Shown here piece by piece: positions 1-14,400 of a stretch of DNA of 64,000 nt. Both the position numbers and the translations under genes were made by a program. The notes under the pieces were generated by a model. That model saw nothing but the letters and a program-made list of their open reading frames with translations. It was not told where the DNA came from and made no database searches. Source of the stretch: Latrodectus hesperus (Eukaryota; Arthropoda; Arachnida; Araneae; Theridiidae); contig CM075857.1 in NCBI GenBank assembly GCA_037975125.1, forward strand, positions 44,281,172 through 44,345,171, given 5' to 3'. Each line of letters begins with the position of its first letter. Positions within the stretch are counted from its first letter, which is position 1.

Positions 1-1294
1 ATCTGCCAAAAAATCACCAAACTCAGAAATTGGCATCCTGGATTATATGGCATCTGTGCCTAATATTTTACTAAAAAGTTTTTCATTTCATTGCTGAATT
101 TAATTTGAGAAATTAAAAATTAGTGATTTAAATTTTTTAAATACAATTGTATTTTTCATAAATAATTATTAAATTTATGAAAGTAAATTGGGAAATATAT
201 TTATGCATTAAAATATTGCTTATTTGATTCCACACTTATATTAAATGCATTTATTTCTATTTAGTTAAAATGTTTCTATGATATCAAATTGAATTCATAT
301 CAACAAGTAAATCATTTTGTTATATTGCTAATTTTCTTTTTTATATGTTACTTGATCCAAGAATTTTTTTCTGCTTTATTTTTGTTACATTTTTTTATAA
401 TTCATTTCTGGGAACTACTTTTTATGTAAATATGTTCATTCTTTTATCAATTTGACTAACCTATAAAGTTTATAATAAATTTGAACCTATTTTGGTTTTA
501 TGAAGTTTAAGTTTGTTGGATAAATAATTTGATTATAAATATTTCTCTACTCTCTCTTTTAGTTTGATGCCAAGTTTTTACTTTTAATATTTTTCTTCCT
601 GAAAGAACATTTTTATTGATAAATATGGAAGCAATATTGTTTTATTAAATTGATGTCAAATTAATTTTGCAAATATTCATTTAGTAGTTATCGCTTTCAA
701 ACTAATTTCTGTCAAAATTTGTACATGTTGATTATTTTATTTGTAATTATCTGTTTATTGTTTTGATAACATTTTGCTTAGGAAATTTTAGATAATATTT
801 TAACTTTATTTTAAAGTAATAGCTGTTTTTATATATTTGTAGCAAATCATAAACTTATTTTTAGATGTTCTTTTTAACTTTAGAGTTTAGTTCTTTTTTT
901 TGAATATTATGGAAACATTTATTTATAAAGATAATTTTTTGTGTGATTCTGAAGGTAGTTTACTTTTTATGTATTCATTAAATATTTTTTAACTAAATTT
1001 AAAATTCTATTTATTAAATTATTTAAATGTTTTATGAGGAATTAAAAAATCTAATTTCTTATAAATAATAAAATATATTTATACTTCCAGTTTTGATAGA
1101 GAACAACTTATTTGGTTTATCGTAAAAAGATGATTTTTTGCATGTAATGTAAAGAAATTATTTAAAAATATTATTAAAAACATATTGGACTTATATGTTT
1201 TTAATTCAGATTCATTTACAATAATAGATATATTTTGTAATAACTACACTTATGTTAAATTATGCTTGCTGAAAGTTGTATACTTTTCTTATAG
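1..1294. other. AT-rich sequence upstream of the first visible SLC26A11-like exon
   Basis: No exon, RNA gene or recognisable repeat seen on either strand. Probably intron, since exon a starts at a splice acceptor in phase 0. Confidence 0.6.
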
Positions 1295-1490
1295 TATGGA
1301 TTATACACAGCTTTCATGGGAAGTTTTATGTATGCCATTTTTGGAACATGTAAAGATCTAGTGATTGGGCCTACATCTGTAATGGCAATCATGACAGCAG
1401 AATATGCTCAAATTGGTGGACCAGTTTATGCTGCTATACTTTCTTTACTTTGTGGCTGCTTTCAGTTATTACTAGGCATTTTTAACTTGG
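1295..1490 (+). CDS. SLC26A11: SLC26A11-like exon a (first in window)
   Basis: Acceptor TTCTTATAG before 1295, donor GTATTT after 1490; enters in phase 0 and leaves after 1 nt of a Gly codon. It encodes residues 1-65, beginning YGLYTAFMGS and containing GTCKDLVIGPTSVMAIM, the early transmembrane part of the SLC26 core. It is not the true start: family members have a conserved segment with PQGLAYA-type motifs before this point, which I do not find in 1-1294. Confidence 0.92.
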
Positions 1491-4400
1491 GTATTTTCAA
1501 CTTTAAGTTCAATCTAAATGCATTCATTTTGTATTGTTGATCATTTTTTATAAGTTATGTTTTTGAAACTAGTTTTGAATGAAATGGTTAGATTTTATGA
1601 CAATATGTATGTTTTTAGATAAACAGCATAAATAATGAATTATATGTCTAGTCACAAAAGCTTATATTTTAAATTTTTTAAAAATCAGTTTGAAAATATT
1701 TTATTTTCAGTTGAAAATAAAATATTTTTGATTTGACTTTTAAGAAATGGATTTTAATATTTTATAAAAATAATTTAATAATATATTTAAAAATTTGGGT
1801 TTAAATTTTATAATTTGGAACATGCTCTGAAGGAAATTATATTTTTAACATCCTTCATTGTTTTTGTATCACAAGTAAGATGAGAATTGAATCAAAAATT
1901 AAGTTAAAGCTTTAATCCTTTCACACAATTTTAAGTTACTTTTCAGAATTTTAAATAAAAAGCAAGCTATCAAATTTCTTATAATATGGTGAAGAGTAAA
2001 TTAACATATAATTTATTGCATATTTATAATGAATCAAAATTAAATAAAATTATCAAGCAAAGAGCAATACCATTTGATAATTATATCTAATATCACTTGT
2101 TTTCATACCCAAATATAAACTAAAATATAAAATTTTTTTGGAAAAAATCATTAAAAATGAAACTAATTGTTGATGATGAGTTGAAAGGTATTGAGTATTT
2201 GTGATCATTTAGAATATTTTTTCCATAATTATAGTTTTCTTGATTTACATTTTTTTTACAAGTTCTCAATTGTAATATGATTTTCCTTTTATTCCTCCTT
2301 ATGATTTTCCTGTATTTCAGACCTCTGGTAAGTACCAGAGATCTCTATTCTCTAAGTACCAGATGACTGAAATTTTTCTGATTATATTCCACTTCTATTT
2401 TTTATACCATCCATCCCTCAACTATAAGTGAGGGAACAGCTGTAGATGCTCTTATTTGCTTCTCATTGACAATTTAACATGTTGGTCATGCATGGCAACT
2501 TTTTGGATGTTTTAAAAAATTTTCAATTTTCTCATTGAATGTTTTTTTTCACCTCCTGAGCTATGAAACAATTCATTAATACAAACATAGGTGCTTACAT
2601 GAAAATTTTTTCTTGCTAATTTTTCTTTTTTAACAATCAAATTTGTAATGGGGACAAAAGTTTAAAAGAAAAATAACACATGAGTACTATTGAAAGATTT
2701 GTTATAGGAAAGGCGAGAAAAATATCAATCACAAAACAGTTCTAAATATAATATTAAAACAGGAAAATTGTTGTTTCTAAAATACCAGTTCAAAAATTGT
2801 GCATACATCTTAATGAATTTATTTATTATTCTAACATTTTATCAATATCATTCTTTTTCTATCTAGGCACAAAATAGGTTACAAGTATTTGGCATTTTTT
2901 AGCTTTATTTTATATCCTACACTTATTTCTGAGCAAATCAAAATTTTCTGGATTATTGTTCCTGCCTGTATTACATACTTGCTATAAATGTGTTAAATAA
3001 ACTAATTACTTTTAATAAATACTATTTAAAAGTATTTGCTTGATATGCTTTTGTTTTTCTGCTATCTTATAAATCTCGGCTTCATTTTGTAAGTAATAAC
3101 AATTGAGATAAAGATAGAAGAAATGATTTGTTAGGTTTTATAATTTGGAAGTAGGTTTTTCTATCAATTTAGTTATTTATACATCCAATATTGACAAATT
3201 TCATTCAGTCAATATACTGGACAATAAAGTTATTTTAAGCTTTCAAATATATATCTATATATATTATTAAATATATATTATATATTTCATGGAAAAAATA
3301 AACCGATGCCTTTAAATCACTTAGTACAGCATAAATTTACTATCATCAAAATGTATTTTGCTTTTTAGAAGAAATGAAATTATATTTAAACAGAAACCTT
3401 ACTTATATTGCTAGCAATAAAGAAAGCTGTATAAATAGAATGGAACTGATAAAATAAGTATTTTTCTGGTTCATCTCTTATCTTTGATTATGCAGCTCTT
3501 AATTTACTCAGGTATAGATTTTTGTATTTGCAGTTCTTAGGTTGTAAAAAAATTGTTGCTTATTTATGTGACAGTTTACTGAACTCTCACTTATATTAAT
3601 AACTGGAAAACATATAAGTAAAAAGTGTAATTAAAGTTGCTTTTATCAATGCATTTACTTTAATTCCTTGATTGTTTTATTTCAATAGTCATTTCTATTC
3701 TTCATATAATGCTTACTTAAATTAACCATGAGTAAAATATAATTTTATCATCAGATATTGTAATATTTCTGAAATCTGATGTATTATCAATTTTATCTGT
3801 ATTTAAACCAATTTCTGATTTATTTTTCAAGAATTCTTTTATTTAATGAAAGTAATAATGTAAACTATATCATTTTATTTTTTAACTGATTTTATTTTTT
3901 ATTAGTAAACTTAGAAATAAAAATATTCAATTTCTCACTCTTATGAATATGGGAAAGAAAAGTAAAAAACTCGTTAAGAGACCTAAACGTTATGTTAATA
4001 ATTGTTTCTTTAGATCAATGCTAAATGCTGCAAGAACTATGGATCATTAATCAATAAATTATTTCAAATTGCTTTCAAGATAACAATTATAATTTTTACA
4101 ATCTATTTAATAAAAGTATTGGGCATTATGTTTGTTATGAAAAGATATAATATAGATGTATTATTAATATTTATGTATAAAAACTTAACAAAGTACTTGA
4201 TAGCTCACAATCTAACGTTGAATATAAATTCAAAAGTTAAGTAATAATGCTATGTTTGTAACCATTTAAAAATCATGACTTTTTAAATAAAAGAATTTTT
4301 CTATTAATTTCTTATCCCTTGAGAAAAATAATGAAAGTAAAAAATTAAAGGATTAAAATCCTTATTCAAATTTGAATTGAAATAATTCTTGAATTAAAAA

Positions 4401-5460
4401 AAATTTTAATGTGTAAATTTTATTTGCTGATAAAAGTTAATATGAAAATGCAGATTCAAAAACTATTATAATAAATGTTCAGATTTGGATAGTAACTGTT
4501 GGTGAAATTATCTTACTAAAAAATTGACTGTTTAGAAGGGCCCTCTGTTCCCTGGATACACTTTATTAAAAAATACCCTGTTCTATTATGATATCATACT
4601 GATGTCTCATTTTGCTCTCTTTTAATGAGTCTCACTATTTTAATTGTTAAATATTAGAACTGTGCTGTATTTTTTATTTATGTTCGTATTATGTTTTTGT
4701 TTATTAAAGTTTTAACTCGAACACAAGAGTGTCACTTTTTTGTAAGAGTGTTGAAAAGTTTATATTTAAAATTTTTAAATACAAATATAATTTAAAATCT
4801 GGTATAATTAAAATTTAAAATTTTCTTTCTAATGGAAATAATTTTATTTATGTTAGCAACTTAAAAATACTTATTGTTTAGCTTATTCCAGGTATATAAA
4901 GAATATACAATTTTTTTTGAATACTAAAATATATTTAATCAATCATCAAACCAAATAATTTCTGATAGAAATTTATAAATAAAAAATTTAAGTTTAATGT
5001 GATTTATTTAAATATAAATTTTTGTGTATAAAAGCTCTCTTTAATGAAATCATTATTTTATCAATTGACTTTGTTTAGACATATAATTTATTTTACATAT
5101 TATAGTCTAGTTATATATATTTATTGTGAAAATTATGTAAATTCATTATTGGAAGTGAACATTACAAACTTTTTTAAGTGAATAAGATTTAATACTAAAT
5201 CCTTGTTTTTCAAACTACTGATATTTATGAATGCTAAAAAGAGGAATTAAATAAGTAAATATTAAATTAAATAATTATTAGAATAAAAGTTTCTTTTTTA
5301 AAATCTTAAATTATTCAATGGACTTATAGAAAACTAATAAAACATATTTCTTTCATTTAGGTATATATACATATTTAGGGTGAAGAAAATGATGAGCCTT
5401 AAATAACAGAGAAAGAGAGTTTTAGTGTATGCACGCACACACACACATATATATATGTAT

Positions 5461-5491
<31 letters not shown>

Positions 5492-8400
5492 TATATATAT
5501 ATATATAAACAAAATATTCTGATATTTTTTGCTTAATATGCTTTTCATCGTACTTTTCTTTCTAAAAGTGGTTTTTAAGAGTACTTATTTCTGTTTTAGG
5601 CATTTATTATATTATTTTATCATTTGTTCTTTTTAGATAACTATTAAGCTTACTGATTGAAAAATGAAAATTTTTTAGTATGTTTACAATAATTAAAGTT
5701 TCAATTTATTTTATAAATATATGATTTATATATTTGTAATAAAGTAAATTTACATATAAACTCTCTAGAACAGCCAACAGTTAATGTTGTGTCCTTTGGT
5801 TAAACAGTTCTTAGGTATGAATACCAGTTTTAACTTAGATGATTGTGGTATTTTAAAATCCACTTTAAACAGTAAGTAGTCTTCTTTCACACTAACTGAA
5901 CATAACTTCCTTCACACTATATATTGATTATCTTTATGTATTTGTATTGCTACTGTAAATTGGAGGGCCACTAAAGTAAATGCATTCTTTTAAGCTTTAT
6001 ATTAAGTACAATAATAAATCAAATTATAAATGCAGTTCAATGTGTTCAATAAATTTTTATGTTCATGCTGCTGTTATTAAGAATAATGTATACATGTTGA
6101 CTTCTGTATATATAACTTGTTCTTGGTCACATTTATTTGCTACTTATATTTATTTAAAATATATATAAGGAATTAACATACCAATATACATGGTTATAGA
6201 ATTTTTGTATCTGCAAAACTATTAATCTATCATCAAATCCTGTGTTGAATACATATAAATAATAAATATGTACATATATTGTTAATGTTTTATATCTTTT
6301 TTAAATAAAATCACTTCTTTTTTAGGTTTTTTAATGAATTTCATATCATCTCCTGTTTTAAGTGGCTTTACATCTGCCGCTGCTATAATTTCTGCTACTA
6401 TGCAAGTAAAGGTTGAGTATTTAACATTCATAGTTCTTATAATTATGAAATTATATCATTATAAACATTATAATAATTATCAATACGATTCTTATAAATG
6501 TGAAACATTTTTGTTAAACAATATCCTTAATTCTTCTGAGCTTTCATGAATAATTAATGTTTTTTTTCCAGTTACATCATACTTTAAGAAATATATACCT
6601 AATTTATTTTATAAAGTAAATTTTCAATATTGAAACAAGATTATTGATTGGCTTAATTCCAAATGAGTATTCGTTGATGTCATAACTGAATAATTGTATT
6701 CTGCCTTTTAGTTTATGGGTTTGATTGCCACTTTGGATTAGATTATGTATTATATTGATATAGAAAAATGCTTAAACTATTGGTCTTAATCAAATTTGCC
6801 CACGTATTAAAAGTGATTAGGGAAAGACAAACAAAATCCAATCTACCTAGTCATGTTTAATTTGTTAATGTTTAATTTTTTGTAGTTCATTTATGTGATT
6901 AGTAGTAAAATTTCTAGTGAGTAATAACACAAAATGTTTAAAACAATTTTTAAAGTTTGTATGTATGATTTATTTTTCATGTTTTTATTCCTACCCTCAA
7001 AGATTATTATATCCATAAAATATATCCACTAAAGAAAAACTATTGAGAGCATAAATGAGTAAAAAAATTTTAATTTGAATTAGAAAGGCAATAAAGCAGT
7101 ATATTGAATGTGGAGTCCTAAATTTTGATGAATATGAAAAAGAAATTATTTAAAACGTATGTATGAATTTAATGTATATTTTGATAATTTCATTATTTAA
7201 TTGAATTGCAGTGAATTAAGTATAACTTTTGAAACTGAAATATAGTATATATACTAACAAAATGTATGTTCCATGAAGGAAAAAAGAAAAAAAGTTTAAA
7301 AACTGTTTGCCCTGTTTTAAAAATTTTAAATCTTGATATTTTTTAATAAATAATAAAATCTTTCTAACATACTTATTTTAATTTGTATGTAATTTTTATG
7401 CATTTTCTCAGAAGACAACTATTTTAATATTTTTGGATTTGAAAGTTTATTAGGAAGCAATTTTCAAAATTTTATATTTGAAAACTGTTTTCTAATAAAC
7501 TTTTAAACTCTAAGAAACCCTGTTTCCTTATAAACTTCACCAAAGAAAACTATGGAGAAGTAAAAAATAAATTTATTAAACTTTGTAATGTTAAATACTA
7601 AAGAAATAGTATTTTAAAATCTAGATATATCATGAATTAGTGATTTCTAGCTAGTTGTTTCATAGGGAATAAGTTGCATCTTGAAAATGTATTTTAGATT
7701 TTGCTTTAAATGTTAGTTTTGATTCTATTAAAATATTTTATCTTAAAATTTTATTTAAAGATAGAAAACAATAATTTAACTACATTTCAATGCATAAAAC
7801 TATTCAAGTAAAAAATTCCTTTACTTTCTATTTTTTAATTATTTGGATATAATCTATTTCAAGTACCTATAATTAATTCTTATATTTTTGTTTTAACTTT
7901 TTTTTTTTATAAAAACGTGGAAAATGATTGTCAACAATAGTGAGATTCTGTAACATTTTGACTTATATAGTTTTATTTCTGTTTGACAAGTGTTTTATAC
8001 ATTTTATTCATGTTTGTGTTATTTTTTGTATAGTTTGATATAAAGCTTCCTTTAGTACAATATCTAAAGTGCCTTTTTCTCCATTAAATTTACTCTTTAA
8101 TTTTAAGCATTCATAAATTATTTTTTTAAATACTGCAACATAGTTATGTATGCAGTTGAATTATTATAATCATATTTTTTAAACTTATTACAATCATTTA
8201 TTATTCTTATTTCAAAAATTATTCATTATTTGCTTAATATTTTGAATACTTGATTTGTTTGTATTGTAGGGTTTATTTGGCTTGAAGTTTGATGCACATG
8301 GATTTATGAATACAGTTTATAATATATTTATAAACATACCAGATACAAAGTAAGATTTTATATGTAAATTTTTTGATATGTATGCTGGTGTGCAAAACTT

Positions 8401-11400
8401 AAGCAATAGATTTTTCCCTCAATGATTCTATTAGAAATAACCTGAGAAACTTTCATTGAACTCAAAGTATCTCTACACATGGCTTTCTTTCCAACAGGAG
8501 GAACAGCAACATATTTCTTAGAATGAAATTGTTTCTGGAGGATGTAATCACACAGGAAGGCATCTCCCTAAAGTATTCTAATTAGATTTAATAAAATTCA
8601 AATTAGGAGAGTAACTTGGCTAATCCATTCAAGTGATGTCTTTTACAGAAGCTGCTGAACAGCAGGAGTCTATTGTGTTGTGGCCATGCTTTGTCATTCA
8701 CAAAAATGAAGTCTGCTCCAATGGCACCTCCACAGATGTATACAAAGGAAGGATCACTTTCTCACAATAGCAATATCCACTTACTGAACCTCTGTTGAAA
8801 ACATGGAGCTCTCAGTCTATTTTCTCAACATACTTCCCCAAGCAATAACTTTAGAACTACTATATTATCCTTTTCTATGATGTTATTGGAATGAAACTGA
8901 ATCGTCCTTTCCAAATCAACTGGTATTGAGAAATGCATTTGCTTACTGAAACAACTCATCTGCAAAGAGGACATGATTCCATTAATGAGATTTCTAATTT
9001 GTGTGCTCCTTGCATTATTTAAAGGTGGTGTCGATGCCTGACTTTAAAAGGAATACAGCATTTAGAAGAGTGGATAAATATATCAATTTTATGAAAGGCA
9101 TCTGGACACAGTAAACCACACTTGTTGCCCCATTTCTTGTTCAGCAGTGACATTTGCTGACTAATATCAGCTATTTTTTCGCTTGCAGGAGGATATATTA
9201 GTCATCCATTGTTGTTTTTTGGGATGATCATCACCAATATTTCTAACAGGTGGACCTATAGGCTAGACTTTCTATGTGCGTGAACCAGCAATTTGTTGAT
9301 TCTAAACTCTTCATTTACACTGATCACGCTACTCTTCTCTTCCAGCTTTTTGGTTATTCTTCTAAGTATGAAATCGTCCTGTAGATTTAGCCATATTTCA
9401 TGAAAGAACTCACTTGCACTTGTAATGAATCTCTTTAATTGCATTCTCACTTAGAGGGGCAGGGATTAATCAGACCCTGTGTACTTGGATTGAGGCCTTA
9501 ATTTCGGATAGATATATACAAATGAACATCTTCGGTGAATCATTTGAAAAAAAGACTACTAGAGGTTGTCCTCAAGGAGGTGTTCTGTCACCATTACTTT
9601 GGAACCTAGTTGTAAATAGCCTTATAAAACATCTAAATGATAAGGGCTATTATACGCAGGGATATGCTGATGACATTGTCATCCTTATCCTTGGTAAAGA
9701 TTTTGACATAACTTGTCATCTCATGCAGGATTCTCTAAGTTATGTAGGTCAATGGTGCATGGATAGGGACCTGATGGTTAATCCTCAGAAAACCAACCTT
9801 GTACCTTTTACATGCAAAAAGAAACGGAAAGGTTTTTTCATACCAAGACTTTTTGATGTTGAAATCAATGTGGCTTCAGAGGTGAAGTATCTGGGCATCT
9901 ATTTAGACCAGAAACTCACCTGGAATAAGCACATTGATGATAGGATCAACCGAGCAAAGAAAAGCATTGTGATTTGCAGGCGAATGCTTGGTAAGAACTG
10001 GGGTTTACATCCAAAACTGATGCTATGGATGTACACAGCTTTTGTCAGACCCATTTTCACATGTGCCTGTGTGATCTGGTGGCATAAGGTGGAACAGAAG
10101 ACTGTGATTGACAGATTGAGGAGTCTACAAAGACTAGCCTGTCTCTGCATCACAGGAGCAATCTCCACCACGCCAACCAGAGCATTGGAGGTTGTGTTGG
10201 ATCTGACTCCCTTGGACATCTTCATATGCAGCGTTGCAAGATTGAATGCATACAGAATGAAGCTGCAAAACCACTGGTATGACCAGCCTGTTGCCAAAGG
10301 GCACAAGGGCATCACCAGGAAATTTCAAGACCCTACTTTTCTGATGCCATCTGACATCATGGAAAAAACATACATGTTTGAAAAGACATTTGATGTAGTT
10401 TTTCCAACTAGAGAGGAATGGGATAACAACATGTTTGAAACTAAAACAGGAGATCTAATCTGGTACACAGATGGATCACTGAAGAACAGCCTCTCAGGTC
10501 TGGGAGTTTGTGGCGTGTCACCAAGAATCAGCTTGTCTGTAAGCCTTGGGCGATACGCTTCGGTCTTCCAGGCAGAAGTTTTGGCCATTATCCACTGTCT
10601 GCAACTGAATATGAAGAAGGGCTACTACGATAAGCGGATTCTCATTTTCAGTGACAGTCAAGCCGCTTTAAAAGCGCTTAATTCCTTCGAAATCAAATCT
10701 AAAATGATTCTGGGGTGTAGAAACCTTCTTACAGAACTGGCAACTAGAAACAGGGTGATCCTTGTATGGGTGCCAGGGCATAAAGGTATCGAAGGCAATG
10801 AAAGGGCTGATGAGCTTGCTAAACAAGGATCGTCTTTTGTTCCCATTGGTCCAGAACCTTTTTGTGGGATCAATTTGAAGACCGCAAAAACCAATGTTCG
10901 CAGATGGGAAAAACGGAAGATGTATGAAGCTTGGCTCAAATCTCCTGGTCAAACCCACGCTAAAGGTATGATCTGTAGATCATCAGCGAGGATTTCCTAT
11001 GAAATTTTAAGATGCTCTAGGCAGAAGATACGTTTAATCGTAGGCTTCATAACTGGGCACTACTATTTCAGAAAACATCTCCATAAAATGGGACTGTTTC
11101 AGCAAGATCCTATCTGCAGGAAATGTCATATGCAAGAGGAAACGGCCAAGCATATCATTTATGAATGCGAGGCTCTTGCCCTCCCTAGATTAACCTCTTT
11201 AGGCATCATCCATACTAGAGAGTTACACCTAGATTCCATTAAAGGGTTATCAGACTTTATTAATAAAGTGGGTGATCCGAGCAAATGGAACTAAGAAACA
11301 TTGGGTTTGGAGTTAACAGTACAAAATGCTGATAAAAGCAGAGGTGCTCAATGACATACAAACCCAACTCGAAGAAGAAGAAGAAGAATTGCATTCTCTA

Positions 11401-14400
11401 TCCTTCCCATTGGAGTCTTGAAGTTCTTACCTACCACACACATTTTACATTTGCTCATGTCGCCTGTGACATTTTGTTTCTGACATTTACATATATATGC
11501 ACAATCTTCCTATTGAATTGTATGTTCCTTGTATTCATAGCAAGATTTCCTTTGAAATTTTATGGCTATAAAATTAAGTTAAAAGTAATTAAGTTTAGCA
11601 CATCATTGTATCTGTAATTGCTTCATATGAAATTGAGAATCTGCAAATTAAATGATTTATACTATGTAAGCTTTTAAAATATAATCATTTGTAGTGTAAC
11701 ATTTAAAACTAAAATTAAATTATGAATCAGTAAAATTTTAAAATAGTTATTAGTTTCAATTTTAAAAATGGTGTATGTATTGTTTATTGGGTCTTGTTAT
11801 TTACTATAATTTTATTATAGTAATATTTGTAATAAATTTGTGTCTTGATTTTTAGTTTTCTGTTTCAGTTTATATGACTTAGCTATGGGATTATCATCTA
11901 TATTTTTCCTTTTATTACTCAGAGTGAGTATTCTACTTTTTTTTAAATAAAAACTCAACCTTATTTTATAATTCTTTCAAAATATCTTTATTATGATTGA
12001 TTTTTATTCCCATATGGAAACACTAAGCTTAACTCTTATTTAAGTAATTTAAATTTAGAATTCTGGTTAGATGAATTTCCTGAGTAATTATAAGGAACTT
12101 AGGCTTAATGATTAAAAGAAATGAAGATAACTAGAGCATTTTTATAAAAGTACTGCCTTGTAATGTCAAATACTAACAGGCTTCAAATTTTAAAAATCTT
12201 CCTTTTTTGATTATTGGATTTACTACTATAGAGTTATAACAAAATGGCAATCTTTCTCCTCTAAAATCAATAAACTAATATTTGTTCGCGAATAAAAATT
12301 AATTAAAATTTTTGCTTCATATTTTTATTTGTAAATTTAATTTCTACAAAAGATTTATGTCAATGCTACCTGCACTGCTAATATTTAAAAATTCCTTTTT
12401 TTATACATATCATATTTTTATGGAAATAACTTAATAAAAACAAACTTTAATTTTATAATTGCTTTTAAATTTCTATTTTAAGCCTGCAAAGGTAAAAGTT
12501 TAGGAAATTTCTATATTTAAATGATAATAATTGTAAATTTTTTAAAACTTTATTATTTACATTCAAGAACTATCTATAGAAATATATTTTTTTAAATTAA
12601 ATATATTGCAATCCGCTTAGTTTTAATTTTTTATTATGCTTAAAATTATATGCTATTTCCATAGAAATTTTAAATTAAACCAAAATTGAAATACATTCTT
12701 TTAAGTTAAATATAATCTGTATGATGCATAAAATTCATTAATAATATATCATTTCACTTAAACACTAGTGTCAATAACTTGACTAAAAAATTGAGTGTTA
12801 GAGAATTCCTTAAAATATTTCTCTATTTTAAGAAGCTGCCACATCCTTTATAAGACACAGATAGATTCACTGACCTATGTGATTTATTGCAAAGTAACTG
12901 GAAGAAAGACTTACATCAAATTAAGATTCACGTGTTCACTAAAGTATAATAGACATCAACTAATTTTAGTTTCTGAGTATTTTTTCTATAGATGGTCTGG
13001 GACTCGTTGCAATATGTATACACACACAAATAGTTTACAAAATTTTGTAAACATCTTAGCTTTATAAAGAATCTTTTATTAGTATAGCGTAGAACTGCCT
13101 TTAGCATGTAACACAGCTTGGATTCGCTTAGGAATCGATTCATCCAAGTGTTGAATAGTTTTAGAGGAATATTGTAACATTCATCATGAAGGTATTGTGA
13201 AGGATCTAAGAGATGCTTGTTAGATATGAGAATAAATATAAATCATTTTGTCCATTCATATGCTTTATTTTAACTTAATTTATTTGATTATATCTAAAAA
13301 ATGCATAAATCTTACTTTATTTCGTACAATAATAACATAACTGATGTCACTCAAAATAAAATCTAAACTAAAATGAAAACACTGAATTAATGGGTTGACT
13401 AAAAAATAGACATCTATATTTGATAATGTTAGAGGAGGATATTGATTCCATATCAAGCAATCTAAAACAAACCATAATTATTCAATTCTATTGAGGTTAG
13501 GTGACTTCATGTGCCAAGATAGATGCTTAGCTCCATCCTCGTGTTCATCAAACCATAATTTAGGTTAGTCCGCTACATAGACATTTTCTGCAGGTAACAA
13601 AGTTTGCATCATAGAATGAACCAAGTTTGCAAAAATTTCTCTATATTTCTTGCAAGTGATCTTTCCTTTCAGGGATCTTGTCAGGGGTCAAATATTCATT
13701 TAATTGAGAGACAATTGCAAACAGTAGTTAACAAATTTGCTGTATGTTATGTGGAAAATGGGCATATTTTATTACCTAGCAAGAGAATATGTGTCTACTG
13801 CTATTGAATGACAAGCCTTCCCATTGGTGCAATGATTTGTATTAACACACCTATACTAATAGTCAATGAAATGAAATTTCTAGGCATTATCTTTGTTAAA
13901 AAATTAACTTTTACAGATGTTTTGAATTTGCAGAAAGGAATGTGAGCAATCGCTTAATATTGTCAAGGCATAAAAATACTTTTGTGTTGTAGATCACATA
14001 TTACTACTTCGAGTTTATCAATTATTGATTTTATGCCACATCGATTACAAGTGTATTGTTTATAGATTGGCTAGATCTTCTGTATTATGAAGATTGGGTA
14101 CTGTTAATTATTCTGCTCTAAAATTATGCTCTGGTTTATTCCTCACATCACCCATCCAAAGTCTAATCTGTCATCAGTTACCTTTTGACTGGAGATGAAT
14201 ATAGCAGTCTCTTAATTATTATGTTAAGATAATGTTGACTCCTTATCCGTTACATTCCACGATACATAGTCCTGCACTTAAGAGACTATATGGTTCTCAA
14301 TCATCCTACCTTTTCTCAACCATTTCAAATTGCACATGTGATTTACTGACCTATATGATCAAATTAAGACAATTGACTCATTTGCTTATCCACCTTGATG

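Larger units (their letters stand above)
8385..11520 (-). mobile_element. Decayed Tc1-like DNA transposon, split by a non-LTR insertion
   Basis: Reading the - strand gives a broken Tc1-family transposase. Visible pieces are VLFADELFQ (around the first catalytic Asp), IAWGSML, GGAIGADFIFVNDKAWPQHN (about 8680-8740, the second Asp region; relatives read DDFIFMDDNARPH) and, after a frame change, PSYSPNLNFI (relatives SPDLNPIE). Several stops and frame changes are present, so it is a pseudogene. The sequences 8385-9448 and 11399-11520 look like one element separated by the younger insertion. The outer ends are approximate, since I could not identify terminal inverted repeats. Confidence 0.7.

Noticed and set aside
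4530..4745. Possible solo LTR end (GGGCCCTCTGTTCCCTGG ... CGAACACAAGAGTGTCAC)
   Set aside because: The style recalls LTR retrotransposon termini, but no paired end, duplication or primer-binding site could be found.
9899..10958. Open frames on the - strand opposite the retrotransposon
   Set aside because: Shadows of the RT-RNase H frame; no motifs, no start or splice support.
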